A stretch of DNA of 64,000 nucleotides, taken from contig JANYDK010000145.1 in NCBI GenBank assembly GCA_025363655.1, positions 1 to 64,000 on the forward strand. Direction: 5' to 3'. The translations under genes were made by a program, and so were the position numbers. Below are positions 63,704 to 64,000 of the stretch, piece after piece (position 1 is the stretch's first letter; the number at the start of each line of letters is the position of its first letter). The DNA comes from Deltaproteobacteria bacterium. Lineage in GTDB: Bacteria > Myxococcota_A > Polyangia > Polyangiales > JADJMO01. Below the pieces are notes generated by a model that saw nothing but the letters and a program-made list of their open reading frames with translations, was not told the origin of the DNA and made no database searches.

Positions 63704-64000
63704 ATGCGCTCGTGGCTCTCCTCGTGGCCCTCGACCTGGTTTCTGCTGGCGCTTTCGCTGGCTGCTTGTCGTGTGCACGTGACCGTCGACTCCGAGGTCG
63801 GCGGCACGTCACCGCCGTCGGCCGGCCAATTCAAGTCGGCGGCGCCGATCACTCGGCTCGGCTTGGCGCCGGCGCCGAAATACGTCTCGCGGGGGCCCGA
63901 GGGTTGGGCGCGCGAGGCGATCGGTGAGCTCTCGGCGCGCGTAATCTCGGCGATCGCCCGGCGTGACGGCATCGCGCTCGCGGCGCTCGTCCATCCGGTG
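63704..64000 (+). CDS. Lipoprotein, 5' part (runs off the window)
   Basis: An open frame starting at ATG 63704, with a clear lipoprotein signal MRSWLSSWPSTWFLLALSLAAC (Cys22, lipobox LAAC), followed by a Ser/Thr/Pro linker. A region beginning APKYVSRGPEGWAREAIGELSARVISAIARRDGIALAALVHP continues to the window's end at residue 99. The last part could be the start of a peptidase-associated or NTF2-like domain, but too little is visible. It follows the 63059 gene by 48 nt on the same strand. Confidence 0.72.
   Translation, partial: MRSWLSSWPSTWFLLALSLAACRVHVTVDSEVGGTSPPSAGQFKSAAPITRLGLAPAPKYVSRGPEGWAREAIGELSARVISAIARRDGIALAALVHPV

Overview
The window is about 68% GC by eye, almost fully coding, and rich in lipoproteins, Ser/Thr kinases with accessory domains, TPR proteins, an IgGFc-binding-type surface protein and a protease with a MYXO-CTERM-like tail. 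That combination points to a large-genome myxobacterium (Myxococcota, probably Polyangiales). This placement is an inference from gene content. No rRNA, tRNA, insertion sequence, prophage or CRISPR array was found.

Layout. 1-7.8 kb: the end of a YceI-like protein, an M61-like peptidase lipoprotein, a HTH-receiver protein, a degenerate hybrid kinase/receiver, two HAD-family proteins (one fused to DUF4286) and small membrane or lipoproteins. 7.8-17 kb: an S9 peptidase, a GST-fold protein, a Cys-rich lipoprotein, an OPA-type sugar-phosphate transporter, a TIGR02147 regulator translationally coupled to a lipoprotein, and an ABC exporter. 17-30.7 kb: a ferritin-like protein; a phosphohexomutase / persulfide dioxygenase / glyoxalase II operon; an acyl-CoA dehydrogenase; an IgGFc-binding-like lipoprotein; an ATP-grasp enzyme; an M17 aminopeptidase; NTF2-like and alpha/beta-hydrolase proteins. 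30.8-38.7 kb: a surface metalloprotease, a kinase-RDD membrane receptor, a lipoprotein archaemetzincin, a J-domain/TPR protein with HTD in place of HPD, a GST and a GtrA protein.

38.7-41.4 kb is the one large stretch without a convincing gene. It ends in a segment of conspicuously low GC just upstream of tex. 41.4-50.9 kb: Tex, a second acyl-CoA dehydrogenase, an alanyl-tRNA editing protein, two lipoproteins (the first behind a repeated ATTGAACT element), a KirBac potassium channel and an L,D-transpeptidase lipoprotein. 50.9-54.5 kb is a minus-strand run of four small or signalling-type genes (TerB-like, NTF2-like, zinc-TM, TPR). 54.6-64 kb: a large GH63-type glycosidase, a 1.3-kresidue kinase-AAA-TPR protein that seems to start at a CTG codon, exonuclease III, a TPR lipoprotein, a conserved hypothetical and the start of another lipoprotein.

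The genes do not form one pathway. The strongest common themes are cell-envelope proteins and eukaryote-like signalling. The best leads for something new are the TIGR02147-lipoprotein pair with its dyad, the lipoprotein archaemetzincin, the HAD-DUF4286 fusion, the kinase with a CTG start and Thr/Pro insertion, and the noncoding 2.7 kb.
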